NCBI GenBank assembly: GCA_024138025.1
Contig: JAMXBD010000066.1
Location: forward strand, 558,001 to 622,000
Origin: Combretum micranthum
Taxonomy: Eukaryota; Streptophyta; Magnoliopsida; Myrtales; Combretaceae
Reading direction: 5' to 3'
Length of the DNA stretch: 64,000 bases
Positions within the stretch are counted from its first letter, which is position 1; each line of letters opens with the position of its first letter. The notes beneath the pieces are model-generated. The model worked only from the letters and a program-made list of their open reading frames with translations, ran no database searches and was not told where the DNA came from. The translations under genes and the position numbers were made by a program. Positions 23,188 to 34,419 of the stretch are shown piece after piece.

Positions 23188-23805
23188 TTTTTTTTTTTTT
23201 TGACATAAAAGATAATTAATATAACATTAACCATTGTCATATGCAAAAGAAGATGTCGACTCAAACGAATCAAAGACCATACTATCTAAACGGATCAGCT
23301 TCAAAAAATGGGAAGAAGGGTTACACCACCAATCCATTGGACACATCCCTCTCCTTGTCATAGAAGCCACTCAATCAGCTACTCTATTAGCTTTTCTAGA
23401 AACAAAAGAAATAGAAAGTTATCTGGGGCAACATCTAGAGAGCTTTTGATTTTGGCCAGATATGGTTTAGTTGCCTAGTGCAACTTTGATTTGTTTTCCA
23501 AACATGCATTGACAATAGATAAACAATCTGACTCGAGATCCACATTTTCCCAGCCCATATCTAGAGCAAAATCAAGGCCCATCAATAATACTTTGCCTTC
23601 TATTTCCTCAGCCGTGATCCCAGTACATTGTGTTGAACGACCAATAACCAATCTCTCTGTGTGGTCTCTTACCACCATACTCACTGCCGCCCTTTCTTTG
23701 ACACTTGTCCACGAGCCATCCCTTTCTTCCTCCTGTGGATCCTTCGTTTCTCTTATGCCTTTTATACTTGATTTCATACCTGTTAAAATGACTTATGCCT
23801 TTTAA
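23188..23805 (-). pseudogene. RNase H-like (RVT_3) LINE-derived fragment with poly(A) remnant
   Basis: On the minus strand the frame 23777-23475 reads AAVSMVVRDHTERLVIGRS, then AEEIEGKVLLMGLDFALDMG and WENVDLESDCLSIVNACLE. This is the RNase H-like domain found at the end of plant LINE ORF2 proteins and in related host genes. After a frame break the typical end follows: FVSRKANRVAD, a stop, then VASMTRRGMCPMDWWCNPSS. A run of 15 T at 23189-23203 on the plus strand lies downstream of it and is a likely poly(A) tail, so this is probably a 5'-truncated LINE or retrocopy. The acidic residues of the RNase H fold (D, E, D) appear present, but the frame is broken. Confidence 0.75.
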
Positions 23806-24107
23806 ATATAAATCAAGGACACGTGTTACTTGTTAAAGTGAGGTGGCTTATCCTAAATTGGATTGCCTCACTCATGGGTATATATATGCACACACATATA
23901 TATCTATGTATATCTAAGTCCAAGAGACCCAAAAACACTTTTGAGGGATTATTCAATTTTGAATATCTCTCGTTTTTATACATTTTTTTTTTAATATTGA
24001 ACATTCTCTTCACTTGCCCGTAGGTTTTGTTTCATTCCTTTTAAATATTTGGTGTTGTTTTCTCTTTCTATATCTTTTCTATTTAATTGTTTTATGTTAT
24101 TGATAAT

Positions 24108-24760
24108 TGTAGATGTACAAATCTGATTACAAAGGCCTTGAGCCTAATTATTATTTGGATTTAACTCTTTGGGCTAATGTGACAGGGCTTAAAGAGTTAG
24201 GCCCAATCCAATTGGGATGATCATGGGAGTTTTGGCATGGTAGGCTTGGAGTAGGGCCCGTTGGAATTGGCCTGCCCAATTCCAACCTTTCTCAAATTGG
24301 CTCACACACATTACAATGAAGGCTTCAATGGGCCTAGGTCCATAAGGGAGCCCATATTCATATCCATTATGAGAGAGACTCATCCTGGCCGTTGGTTGTC
24401 TGTCTCATCTGACGGACGACATCGATGGCCAGATTCTCTATAAATACTCTTGGTCCTTACCTCATTTGGACAAGGTGAAATCTTGGACGAACGCCGTCGT
24501 GCTGTCGGATTTCCGTCTTGGTGAATCAAACACTTAATTTACTCAAGAACATACACGAATCCATAGTACTCAGTGAGGTTGATGCTATTTAGCTCCCTTA
24601 CCTGTCACACGTGTGTTAGAGCCTATTGAGATTGCCTACTCCTCCTCCCTACGCGATTCTCTCTTGATCATCCGATCACGTGTTGTTTCCCTAGGTTACG
24701 TGTAGCGTGATTGTCACGCGACACGCACGTGATCGTTGCATCCGGATTCATACTCACACA
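24108..24760 (+). repeat. 5' LTR (653 bp)
   Basis: Starts TGTAGATGTAC and ends CTCACACA. A TATA-like CTATAAATACTC lies at about 24438-24449, the likely promoter of the genomic RNA. The R-U5 part has a palindrome-rich end with several CACGTG-type and ACGCGA motifs near 24640-24735. Confidence 0.95.
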
Positions 24761-24762
24761 TT

Positions 24763-24783
24763 TTTGGCGACTCCACTGGGGAT
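24763..24783 (+). promoter_or_regulatory. Primer-binding site of the Tat-type element
   Basis: TTTGGCGACTCCACTGGGGA starts two bases after the 5' LTR. TGGCGACTCCAC type sites are known in Tat/Ogre-like elements; from memory I associate them with tRNA-Arg, not initiator Met, but I could not check the tRNA. Confidence 0.7.
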
Positions 24784-24804
24784 AGGGAAATCAACACTTG
24801 TGTG

Positions 24805-26353
24805 ATGGCACCTCCAAGGAAGAGACCTACCGATCCCACTGAGGGTACGACTCAAGAACTAAATGTTGATCCCGAGGCTACTGAACATGACATGCCAGCA
24901 CTTGAGGATGTGAACCAACCTACTAGTGCTCAAATCGATAATGTTGCGATCTTACGCGCTGTGCAAGAAAATACTAAGCAAGTCAATCAATTAATGCAAG
25001 AGTCTGCAAAACAATTCCAACAATTCATAACAATATTTGCTCAGTACCTGCCTGGAATAGCTGCTATTGTTGCCACGCAACAAGGTGCGACTTCGTCGAA
25101 CCCTGTTGTTGTTGCGCAACAACGCGCTTTCAGGCACCTCAAGTTGCTCCACCTGTAATCCTACTCTATTCCTGAACAAGATCCTACCAGAGTTGGAGAG
25201 CAAATCCCTCCATTAGAGCCTGTAATCACACAACCGCTTGCACCTCAGGTAATGAATACTGGAATTCAGCTTGGAACACCATCAACTTCCAGCCTACATT
25301 ACATGCTCAACTCGGAGGATCTTCATCCTCACAGGCTACACCACCAATTGTCATTGGTGGACCTACTGTTCAACCCAATGTAACTTTACTCCAAACGGCC
25401 ACTCCAGCTACACCAGTTGAAGTTACTACTTCAACCCCTAAAGGTACTTTCGTCACGAAGGAAGATCTGGACATGTACCTAAGGGAAATACAAACTAAGT
25501 CGGATGTGGGAGTATTGGATCTCAAGCTCCCATACAATCAACGTATTGCTACTAAGCCATATCCTCAGGACTACGTGAGTCCGAAATTCATGCTATTCAA
25601 TGGTAAAAAGGGAAGTGCCAAGGAACATTTGCTGAAGTTCATTGAAACACAAGAGATTTATGGATTTGATGATGATTTAAAGTTGAAGGAATTTTCTAAG
25701 TCCCTCACAGAGAAAGCGTACACCTGGTACGTAAATCTTCCCCCTGGATCTGTAGATTCATGGGCAACCATGTGCAAAATGTTCCTAGAGAAATTTTCCT
25801 CCACACAAGAACGAGTGACCTTGACTGATATGGGACGAATCCGTCAAAAGCCCAAGGAAGACTTGAAGGATTACATTGAGCGCTTCAGAGAACATTCACT
25901 AGACATCCAAGACATATGTGATGAAAGAGAGCTGGTGAAAATTTGTATCCAAGGCATGTTTACTGAGTACGCAGTGCATCTAGAGAATCTTTCTTTAGCT
26001 TCATTTTCCACTCTGGTGGAAAATGCGCGAAGGACTAATAATTCTGTCGCGCGACAGAGAGGAGGAAGCGTGAATTTTAACAAAAGAGGACCGTCTGTGA
26101 ATGCAACTCAAAGTGAGGATCCCAAAGATGAGAAGAAACGAAGAGTTGAAAAGTCTGGACGTGAGAGAACAAAGGAAGTGCCAACATATCCTTGTTCGAT
26201 GGGAAAAGTGCATGCTATGCTCGATCAATGGTTGAGAGATGGAAATCTTAAGCTCCCGAGGGTAGAGCGTTTACCAACTCAAAGGAGAAGAATGATCCCA
26301 AGTTTTGTAGGTTCCACAGGATTGTAGGGCATCCTACTAGGGATTGTTTTACT
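24805..26353 (+). pseudogene. gag polyprotein of the Tat-type element, frameshifted
   Basis: The start codon at 24805 (MAPPRKRPTDPTEGTT) follows the primer site. A Gln-rich N-terminal part runs to a stop at 25156. After a frame break the capsid-like Retrotrans_gag domain follows in the frame 25473-26327 (PKFMLFNGKKGSAKEHLLKF, then WYVNLPPGSVDSWATMCKMF and RQKPKEDLKDYIERFRE). A zinc-knuckle-like CRFHRIVGHPTRDC, typical of Tat gag, is at about 26306-26347 in a third frame that leads into the protease. The gag protein would form the cytoplasmic virus-like particle. Confidence 0.85.
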
Positions 26354-27434
26354 TTGAAGAGAATTTTCAACGAAAGAGTGCAGAGTGGAGAGCTTGTTAT
26401 TGAAAATAACGATGTTAGGAACAATCCACTTCCAACCCATAACAATCAGCGTGGTGCTGTCAACGTCGTTATTCATGATCCTGCCATGATCGAGGCCAGT
26501 GATACACCACTTGCTGAGGCAAGTAACACAAAAGGAAAACAACATGTAATTGAGGAAAATGATTGTGCACCCATTGCCGCGGCACTTTTGAAGACTTCAA
26601 ATTTTAGAAATTTCTTTGATCTACTTGATTTTGATGAGAAGGCAAGACTTGCAGCAGCAACTATGCTTGCGCAAATTTCCGAGGGACAATATGCCGAGTG
26701 TAGTGCAGCGCAGCCAGTCAAAAGAATGGCTCGAGCGCATGAAAATGCAATCTTGTTCACTGATGCAGATATGTGTGTAGACGGTCCAAATCACAATCGA
26801 CCATTATATGTGGAGGGCACACTTAATGGCTATCCAGTTAAGAGGACATTCATTGACGCTGGTTCTTCTCTCAACATCATGCCTAAGACTACATTTGAAG
26901 CTGCTGGTATTGACTATCGTCGTTTGGTGAAGCAACCCATTTCAGTCAATGGCTTTAGTCATACTACAACAAAGACCATTGGAAGAGTTAATGTTGATCT
27001 TAAGATTGGACCTATCCGTGGTAGTGTTACTTTTCACGTGATTGATGCGCCTGTGTCCTACCACCTCTTGATAGGTAGGAAATGGCTGCACGATCACAAT
27101 TTAGTGCCATCAACGATGCATCAATGTATCAAAGGACATTGGAAAGGGAAGGATATATTTATTCCTGCTACAAAGAATCCTTTCGAGCACGATGAGGCAA
27201 ATTTCATTGAATCTACCTTCTTCAATGAGTACTCTGATGAAGGTGAGACATATTGCTAGAGCTTCAGGTGTACCATTACCCACTTGGGAAGAAATTCAAG
27301 AGGGCCAACAAAAGAAGAGAAAAATGCGTGGTTGTCGAGGAGGTAAAAAGAAGAACAAGCAAGCTGACGCTGTTGAAAGTTATGTTAGAGAAGATGCGAA
27401 GAGTATATCTCTTATGACGGTTTCCAGGGTCTAA
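26354..27434 (+). pseudogene. Aspartic protease region of the Tat-type element
   Basis: The frame 26354-27259 contains RPLYVEGTLNGYPVKRTF, then IDAGSSLNIMPKTTFEAAG, and ends the fold with YHLLIGRKWLHDHNLVPS. The catalytic motif reads D-A-G where most retroviral-type proteases have D-S/T-G, so either a variant or a hit. The frame stops at 27257; the following polyprotein linker (ASGVPLPTWEEIQEGQQKK) is in another frame to 27434. The protease would mature gag-pol. Confidence 0.85.
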
Positions 27435-27495
27435 GGAAGTTTGTTCTTCTTCAGACCCTGTACCAATTCAAGAAATTCAACCCGCCCCTCAACAA

Positions 27496-28740
27496 ATGCA
27501 AGATCAAATAAAGCCACAGAATGAAGAAATTGAGGAATTGGATCTAGCGCGTCCAGGGGAGTCGCCGCGGCCAATTTTTGTCAGCAAAGGCTTGTTACAA
27601 GATGTTAAAAGTCTTCTCATTGATTTGTTGAGAGAATATAGGACGTGTTTGCTTGGGCATATGATGAGATGCCAGGTTTAGATCCTAGTCTTGTAGTGCA
27701 CAGACTAAATATCGCCCCAGGCACGACTCCTATTAAGCAAGGACAACGAGTTTTCCGTCCTGAGGTTGAGGTTCAAATCAAACACGAAATTGAGAAGTTG
27801 CTTCATGCGGGCTTTATCAAACCAATCGAGCACCCTACTTGGCTCGCAAATGTCGTACCTGTTAGAAAAAAGAATGGCCAAATAAGGGTTTGCGTAGATT
27901 TTCGAGATTTGAACAAGGCTTGTCCTAAAGATGATTTCCCTTTACCAAATATAGACACCTTAGTGGATGTCACGGCAGGACATGAATTATTTTCATTCAT
28001 GGATGGTTTCAGCGGGTATAATCAAATCAAGATGGCAATTGGAGACGCTGAGCGTACTGCCTTTCGAACGCCTGTTGGGAATTTCTATTATACTGTCATG
28101 CCCTTTGGACTCAAGAATGCTGGTGCTACTTATCAAAGGGCAATGACAGCCATTTTTCACGATATGATGCATGATTTCATGGAGGATTACGTGGACGACA
28201 TAGTCGTGAAATCAAAACATGCACCAGACCACTTGGTCCATCTTCGGAAGGTTTTTGAACGATGTCGATTGTATAAGCTTCGCATGAATCCTTTGAAATG
28301 TGTCTTTGGAGTTGCTTCGGGAAAATTCCTTGGATTCGTGGTCCATAGGAAGGGAATTGATGTTGATCCTGCAAAAATACAAGCTATATTGTCTATGCCC
28401 TCGCCAACTACTTTGAAAGAGTTGAAAACTTTCATGGGGAAAGTTTCATATATTAGGAGATTCATGCCTGCACTTGCAGAGATTTCGCATCCCTTACATC
28501 AACTTATGAAGAAAGGAATTGCATTTGAATGGAAACAAGTCCATGAAGATGCGATTCAAAGAATTAAGGGAATTCTCACTTCTTCTCATACCATGACTAT
28601 GCCTGTGAAGCAAGTACCGATGATATTTATCTCACTTCTACCAGCAGATCAATCGGAGCTTTACTTGCACAAGAAATAGACGGCCAAGAACGCCCGGTCT
28701 ATTATTTGAGTCGCTCACTTCAAGGAAGTGAGGTCAAATA
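27496..28740 (+). pseudogene. Reverse transcriptase of the Tat-type element
   Basis: The main frame 27645-28679 has KPIEHPTWLANVVPVRKKNG, then RVCVDFRDLNKACPKDDFPL, then FSFMDGFSGYNQIKMAIGD, then FGLKNAGATYQRAMTAIF and the catalytic YVDDIVVKSK, followed by the connection and thumb (FLGFVVHRKGIDVDPAKIQ). The catalytic Asp residues of motifs A and C are present. A frame break near 27640 separates it from the linker (27496-27681), and another near 28630 leads into RNase H. Confidence 0.92.
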
Positions 28741-29647
28741 CCCAGCTTGCGAGAAGCATTGTCTCGCGCTGGTGTTTGCAACTCAAAAATTACGTCACTA
28801 CTTTCTGGCACATAAGGTTAACCTTGTCACACGGTCAGATCCTATCAAGTATTTATTGTCACGACCAGCGTTGTCTGGGCGTATTGCAAAATGGTTGTTG
28901 CTTCTTGGAGAGTTCGACATTACAATACAGACTCCTAAAGCTGTTAAGTCACAGGCCTTAGCTGATCTCTTGGCTCATTTTCCGAACGAAAGTGAAGATG
29001 TGATCACAGATACTATACCAGCAGAATTTCACGAGGACTCACTCATGATCGAAACAGAAGGAGAATGGTCACTTCAATTTGATGGTTCATCAGGAAGTCA
29101 AGGGTGGGGAGCAGGAGTTGTATTAACATCACCTAATGGCCAAGAAATACCTTTGGCATTTAAGCTTGACTTTCATTGCACTAATAATGAAGCCGAGTAT
29201 GAGGCATTGTTACTCGGGATCGTCTTTGCCTTGGAAGCTGGAGCAAACCACTTGTGTATTCGTGGCGATTCAAATTTGATCATTAAGCAGACCAATGGTG
29301 AATATGCCCTCAAGGAGCCATCACTTGCGCCTTATAGGGCTGCAGTGCAAGCTTTAATTGGGAAGTTTGAAGTCGTAAGGTATGAACATACCAAACGATC
29401 TACGAACCGTTACGCAGATGCATTGGCAACATTGGCATCTAAGATTCCAATGCATGCTTCAGATGAAAGCCTAGATGTCAAAGTTATCAAGAAAACTATT
29501 CCTTGCACAACCTTGCAATTGTTGGAGGAAGACGATGAAACAGGAGATGATTGGCGTGTTGGTATCAAGAATCAATTAGCGCAACCCAATGCAGCCTCCA
29601 TCGTAACCTTGAAGAATTTTATTCATCAATGGTGCTTTGTACTTTAA
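28706..29647 (+). pseudogene. Dual RNase H region of the Tat-type element
   Basis: The first, degenerate RNase H follows the reverse transcriptase (VYYLSRSLQGSEVKYPACEK, then FATQKLRHYFLAHKV). A second, archaeal-type RNase H begins at about 29065 (WSLQFDGSSGSQGWGAGVVL, then NNEAEYEALLLGI, IRGDSNLIIKQTNGEY, and NRYADALATLAS). Its acidic residues (D of QFDGSS, E of EAEYEA, D of RGDSN, D of YADALA) are all visible. This arrangement defines the Tat clade. Confidence 0.92.
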
Positions 29648-31003
29648 AGGACCGGAGGGCGTTCTATCGCGATGCATTTGCGCGAAACAGGCTCGATTAA
29701 AATTAGACAAGTATCATAAGATCTGGTGTGGGGAAGAAGGACCTCCTTTGTATCGTCGCATTCAACGTGCAGGGTATTACTGGCCCTCAATGGCTAAGGA
29801 TGCATCTCAGGTACAAATGCATTGTCCTAATGCTCTGAGTTACCAGATGCAAAAGAATGTAATTTTGTCGCAAGTGCTGGAGATTGGCGTCGTCCGTATA
29901 TTGACTATTTGAAGAATAACGTGCTACCGACTAATAGTACGGATGCCAAATTAGTAAAAAGGAAGGCACGCAAGTACCTAATGCATGAGGATGAGTTGTA
30001 TAGAGTCTCATTCATGGGAAAGCCTCTCAGATGCATTACATCTCCTGAAACAGAAGAGATATTAACCGAGGTACATGCTGGAGAATGTGGTGAGCACCAA
30101 GGCGCAAGGAAGTTGTATTATCAACTACTAGACATGGGGTACTATTGGCCAACCATGGAATCAGATAGTTCCAATTTTGTTAAGCGGTGCGTTCCTTGCC
30201 AAGAACATGGAGATGTGATTCATGCTCCTGCAGTTGCACTTCACAGCTTAACAACACCATGGCCTTTCCACACTTGGGCGTTTGATCTAATCGGTCCTAT
30301 TCACCCGCCATCTAGAGGTTGTATTTGGATCCTAGCTGGAACTGAATGTTTTACTAAGTGGGTAGAAGCCATTCCTTTAAAGAAGGCGACAGGACCAATA
30401 GTTGCAAGCTTCATCAAGGAGAACATTATATGCCGATTCGGGATTCCAAAGCGTATCCTTTCAGATAATGGCACTCCTTTCATCAATTCACATGTTCGAC
30501 AACTGTTGGAATCATATGGTATTGATCATGTAAAGTCAACCCCTTATTACCCTAAGGGCAACGGCCAAGCGGAAGCTACGAACAAGACTCTTTTAAAAGT
30601 TCTGAGTCGTATGGTACACGATAACCATAAAGAATGGCACGATAAACTATCCCTAGCACTTTGGGCTTACAGGACTTCAAAGCGGCGACCAACACAAGCA
30701 ACACCTTTTTCGTTAGTATATGGTGCCGAAGCAGTCGTGCCTATAGAGGTTCTGATCCCTTCAGCACGATTAGCGATCAATGCTGAGCTTGAGCCAGATG
30801 CTTTACGCATAATAGACTTGGAAGCCTTAGATGAAAGACGAGATATGGCCAAAAACAGCTCGATCAACTACCAACACAAGCTTGGTATGGCCTACGATCG
30901 GTTGGTGAAGAAAAGGTCATTTCAAGTGGGTGATGTTGTACTTCGTGCAGCCGAGCATGTGCGCCGAAGTATACCTGCGCCAAAATTCACACCAAGAATG
31001 TGA
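29620..31003 (+). pseudogene. Integrase of the Tat-type element
   Basis: 29637-29912 holds the Tat-specific pre-integrase piece (LSRCICAKQARLKLDKYHK, then YRRIQRAGYYWPSMAKDA, and ICWDWR-like GDWRRPYIDYLKNN in another frame). The frame 29909-31003 has the HHCC zinc finger (EVHAGECGEHQGARKLYY to KRCVPCQEHGD) and the core with its three acidic residues: D of HTWAFDLIGPI, D of RILSDNGTPF, E of KGNGQAEATNKT. It ends early at PKFTPRM; the usual chromodomain-free tail after PKFTPRW is missing and replaced by unrelated sequence. Confidence 0.9.
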
Positions 31004-31555
31004 AGATCATGATATCTCAATTGTTTTTAAATATCATATGGAATTTTTGCGTTACAAGAAATTGATGTCACCAAATAGCTTCTATGCAAAGAGGGCTACA
31101 ATGAGATGGCTAGCGAATTATTTGTCTACTTTACTTTGTTGTGGATATAATCTTGATGAAGTGGCTTAGAAACTTCTTGTTGATGGTTTACTTAACAATG
31201 GATTAGTTGGACGATGCTTTAAGTTGCTGGATAAAATGGAAATGAAAAGAGATTGAGACAAGCAATATGATTATGAAGAACTACATCCATCTCCTTTACA
31301 GAGCGTTGCTTAACAGCAGATGCATATCTAATATGGGCTATTATCTCTTAAGGCCTACACGTAGAGTTATTTTGCTTTCGATCATGCGGCCATAAAACTA
31401 ACCCAAAGAGGTACACTCGTCATTGTTGTTTAGTGCAACATATTCACGTGTCAAGCGACAGTACAGCTAATTCATGCACCAGGTGGAGCATTTGCCATTT
31501 GAAAGGTCTTAACTAATGCCCAAATCTCTCCGATATGGTTCGAAGTGCTTTGGTC
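31004..31555 (+). other. Non-retroelement sequence behind integrase, PPR-like look
   Basis: In the same frame as the integrase end, sequence unlike a Tat polyprotein follows: YHMEFLRYKKLMSPNSFYAK, then LSTLLCCGYNLDEVA, a stop at 31167, then KLLVDGLLNNGLVGRCFKLL and DKMEMKRD before TGA at about 31252. The last part resembles one pentatricopeptide (PPR) helix pair (L..GL...G.......LL..M). One and a half repeats are too short for a firm call. It might be a captured host fragment, or simply the diverged 3' part of the element. 31260-31555 holds nothing recognisable. Confidence 0.35.
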
Positions 31556-31566
31556 AGGGGGCAAAA
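31556..31566 (+). promoter_or_regulatory. Polypurine tract of the Tat-type element
   Basis: AGGGGGCAAAA lies directly before the 3' LTR, at the position where plus-strand DNA synthesis is primed. One C interrupts the purines. Confidence 0.8.
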
Positions 31567-32217
31567 TGTAGATGTACAAATCTGATTACAAAGGCCTTGA
31601 GCCTAATTATTATTTGGATTTAACTCTTTGGGCTAATGTGACAGGGCTTAAAGAGTTAGGCCCAATCCAATTGGATGATCATGGAGTTTTGGCATGGTAG
31701 GCTTGGAGTAGGGCCCGTTAGAATTGGCCTGCCCAATTCCAACCTTTTTCAAATTGGCTCACACACATTACAATGAAGACCTCAATGGGCCTGAGTCCAT
31801 AAGGGAGCCCATATTCATATCCATAATGAGAGGGACTCATCCTGGCCGTTGGTTGTCTGTCTCATCTGACGGACGACATCGATGGCCAGATTCTCTATAA
31901 ATACTCTTGGTCCTTACCTCATTTGGACAAGGTGAAATCTTGGACGAACGCCGTCGTGCTGCCGGATTTCCGTCTTGGTGAATCAAACACTTAATTTACT
32001 CAAGAACATACACGAATCCATAGTACTCAGTGAGGTTGATGCTATTTAGCTCCCTTACCTGTCACACGTGTGTTAGAGCCTATTGAGATTGCCTACTCCT
32101 CCTCCCTACGCGATTCTCTCTTGATCATCCTATCACGTGTTGTTTCCCTAGGTCACGTGTAGCGTGATTGTCACGCGACACGCACGTGATCGTTGCACCC
32201 GGATTCATACCCACACA
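31567..32217 (+). repeat. 3' LTR (651 bp)
   Basis: Starts TGTAGATGTAC and ends CCCACACA. It lacks two single G residues present in the 5' LTR (near 24219 and 24227) and differs at 13 further positions by hand count. ATAAT follows at 32218-32222. Confidence 0.95.
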
Positions 32218-32222
32218 ATAAT

Positions 32223-34050
32223 TATTACCGATTTTTAATCCTATTGATCCTAACAAAATATCAAGACACTTTTGCTCCTTTATCTTAGGGGATAATTATT
32301 CATTTTCTTCTCATTCTATATAAAATTTCTATCTCAATATTTAGTCGAGAATAGTGACAATTTATATTACATAAAATAATAAATACCAATCCATTTCAAT
32401 TTTTATAATAATTATTATAACTTTATCACATTTCTATATAAACAAGCTATTAGTAAATGGGCCATTAGCATGTGACGTGGGGATGATGAGGGGAAAAGGA
32501 AAAAGAAAGATTCAATTGTTAGTTAGCACTTGTTGAGGGAAAAAAGGTTCCAATGGCAAGATACGTTATATGAATGAGAGACGAGTACAAAAATGGTGGA
32601 AGCAATGCAATATGGAAAAAAAAAAAATCTTAAATCATTTTAAATATGCCATGGAAAATGTGTCTTTTTGTTTTTTAGCCAAACTGATATTTTATATACC
32701 ACGAATGGCTTCCAGGACGCATCTATCATGCTTTGACTACGGGTATCATTTCTAGGAAAAGGTTGAGTATTGGATTAATATATCCATACCGAGGCAAACA
32801 TTTTACACAGTTTTATATTTGAATCTTCATCATTCTATTTATTTTTTTCTCAACATTTTAACACAGTTGAAAACCCAATATTCTCTTTGATACAGAAATT
32901 CCCCCCTTCTCTCTTGAACACCTTGTATCAACCACAAAAGGAAAAAGAAGGGGAGGGGGGGTTGCGGTGGTGGTGATGGGGGTGGGCTGGAGGAAGGAAG
33001 CTAACCTGAAGAATTGTTTATGCTGATATTAAAAACCACCTATAATATATATTTTGAAAGGGTTTATTTTATACGGTAGAATTACCTAAAAGTTGACTAT
33101 ATAATATAGTTATTAATTTGAACTATTTATTCAAAACATTTTAATATAGTAAATGATTATCTATTATACAATTAAATTTAGAAAAAGAAAAAAAGATAGA
33201 AGAATCTATTAAATAATGCTACTCTTGAGTCTTGATCCATGTGCATTTAATTTTAATTTTACTCTTGAGAGATAATAACGGGCTAATAAAAATGGTAGGA
33301 AAAGAAAAAAGAAAAATAAAAAAGAATAAAGGTGTTTGGTGATTATTTCCTGAAAATAAACAATAGAAACAATGCGTTATTCTAATGTTTTGTCTTAAAA
33401 ATTATTGGACCACAAAACGAATATATTTACATACACATAATTAAATCCAGTTCAGTTCTCACAACATGCACTCAAAAGAAAAAAAAAATAAAAAGGAAAT
33501 TAAAAACTGAGCATTGAATAGAAATTGATCTAGAAGAAGCATGCAGCATTTCAATCACTTTTCCTTCCTGCTGTCTTTCTCAAAATAAAATATTGTCTCA
33601 TGGCCCTCTCACTTCGCTAAATGAGATAAGGGAAAAATAGAATTTCAATTTAAAAAAATATAAAATATCTATAATATTCCTATTGAATGGTAATTCATGA
33701 GTGGAGACATGAATTGTTATTTATCATTTTAAATAATAATAATTCATTATAAATTATCATTCATTTCAAATGAATTCCTTAATATCAGCTTTACGTCAAA
33801 CGAGAAAAAAATGAATAACCATTCATATCAAGTGAACAGTTTCGATATTCCTAGCATGGAACAGTGGAAATAACGATTGAAATTCAGTTTGAATAAATAG
33901 CAATTTCTAAAAAGGTATTAATGAAAAAGTCAATATTTTATAAATCCTAACGCAATTGAATAAAATAAAATAAAATAAAAATTAAATTATGTATTATATT
34001 TGAACTGTAGTCAAAGCATGTATAATAAACTACAAACCCATGTAATTAAC
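32223..34050. other. AT-rich spacer with a G-rich tract, no gene recognised
   Basis: No coding block was recognised; the 61-codon frame at 32570-32755 has no family. A strongly G-rich stretch at 32949-32992 (GGGGAGGGGGGG, then GGTGGTGG and GGGGGTGGG) could form a G-quadruplex. (AAAAT)n-like runs lie at about 33961-33982. Several imperfect inverted AATTCAT/ATGAATT pairs around 33690-33830 suggest an old MITE but are not clear enough to delimit. Confidence 0.5.
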
Positions 34051-34419
34051 AGGCTAATAATTGTAAGCATGTTATCTCCGCATTAATGCCGTGAGTCCTT
34101 ATTTCAATTTAGCTTAAGCTGTTGTGTATTAGCAGGTTATACGTGCCTTCCATGAGTTCCATGTATGCTTACAACACGACTTATTATTAACATGATTTAA
34201 CAAATGAGTCATTAATTCAGACTTACAAAACTACGAGAACCATAACAATAATGGCAATTAAAATGAATGCTTTTTGCCATCTTTCCCAGTGAAAATGAAT
34301 GCTCTTGCCAATTTTTTATGTATGATATATCCCCAATACTCTTTGCATATCCCCTTTGGGCCCTTATAAAATTGGGGAGTGACCGACCGACAGGATTTCA
34401 TTTATAAAATACGTCAAAA
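34051..34419 (+). promoter_or_regulatory. Promoter region of cysteine-rich peptide gene B
   Basis: 34080-34320 matches 16933-17130 ahead of gene A (shared strings such as TCCTTATTTCAATTTAGC, TTAGCAGGTTATACGT and ACCATAACAATAATGGC). Nearer the ATG, CAGGATTTCATTTATAAAAT is also shared with gene A. TATA-like boxes are CCTTATAAAATTG at about 34361 and TTTATAAAAT at 34400. Confidence 0.5.

Larger units (their letters stand above)
24108..32217 (+). mobile_element. Ty3/gypsy LTR retrotransposon, Tat lineage, complete but frameshifted
   Basis: An 8110-bp element with two LTRs (TG...CA), a primer-binding site and polypurine tract, flanked by the 5-bp duplication ATAAT at 24103-24107 and 32218-32222. 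Coding order is gag, protease, reverse transcriptase, RNase H, a second archaeal-type RNase H, integrase. The second RNase H is the known hallmark of the Tat lineage. The LTRs differ by 13 substitutions (11 transitions) and two 1-base gaps by my hand count, about 2.0%. Two gaps in two LTRs of 650 bp predict roughly ten in the interior, which fits the six or more frame breaks seen. Decay after insertion is therefore enough to explain them. Confidence 0.95.

Noticed and set aside
23491..23805. 104-codon plus-strand frame
   Set aside because: Antisense to the RNase H-like pseudogene, which has the recognisable protein.
25871..30867. Several minus-strand open frames of 60-95 codons
   Set aside because: Mirror frames of the gypsy gag-pol coding strand.
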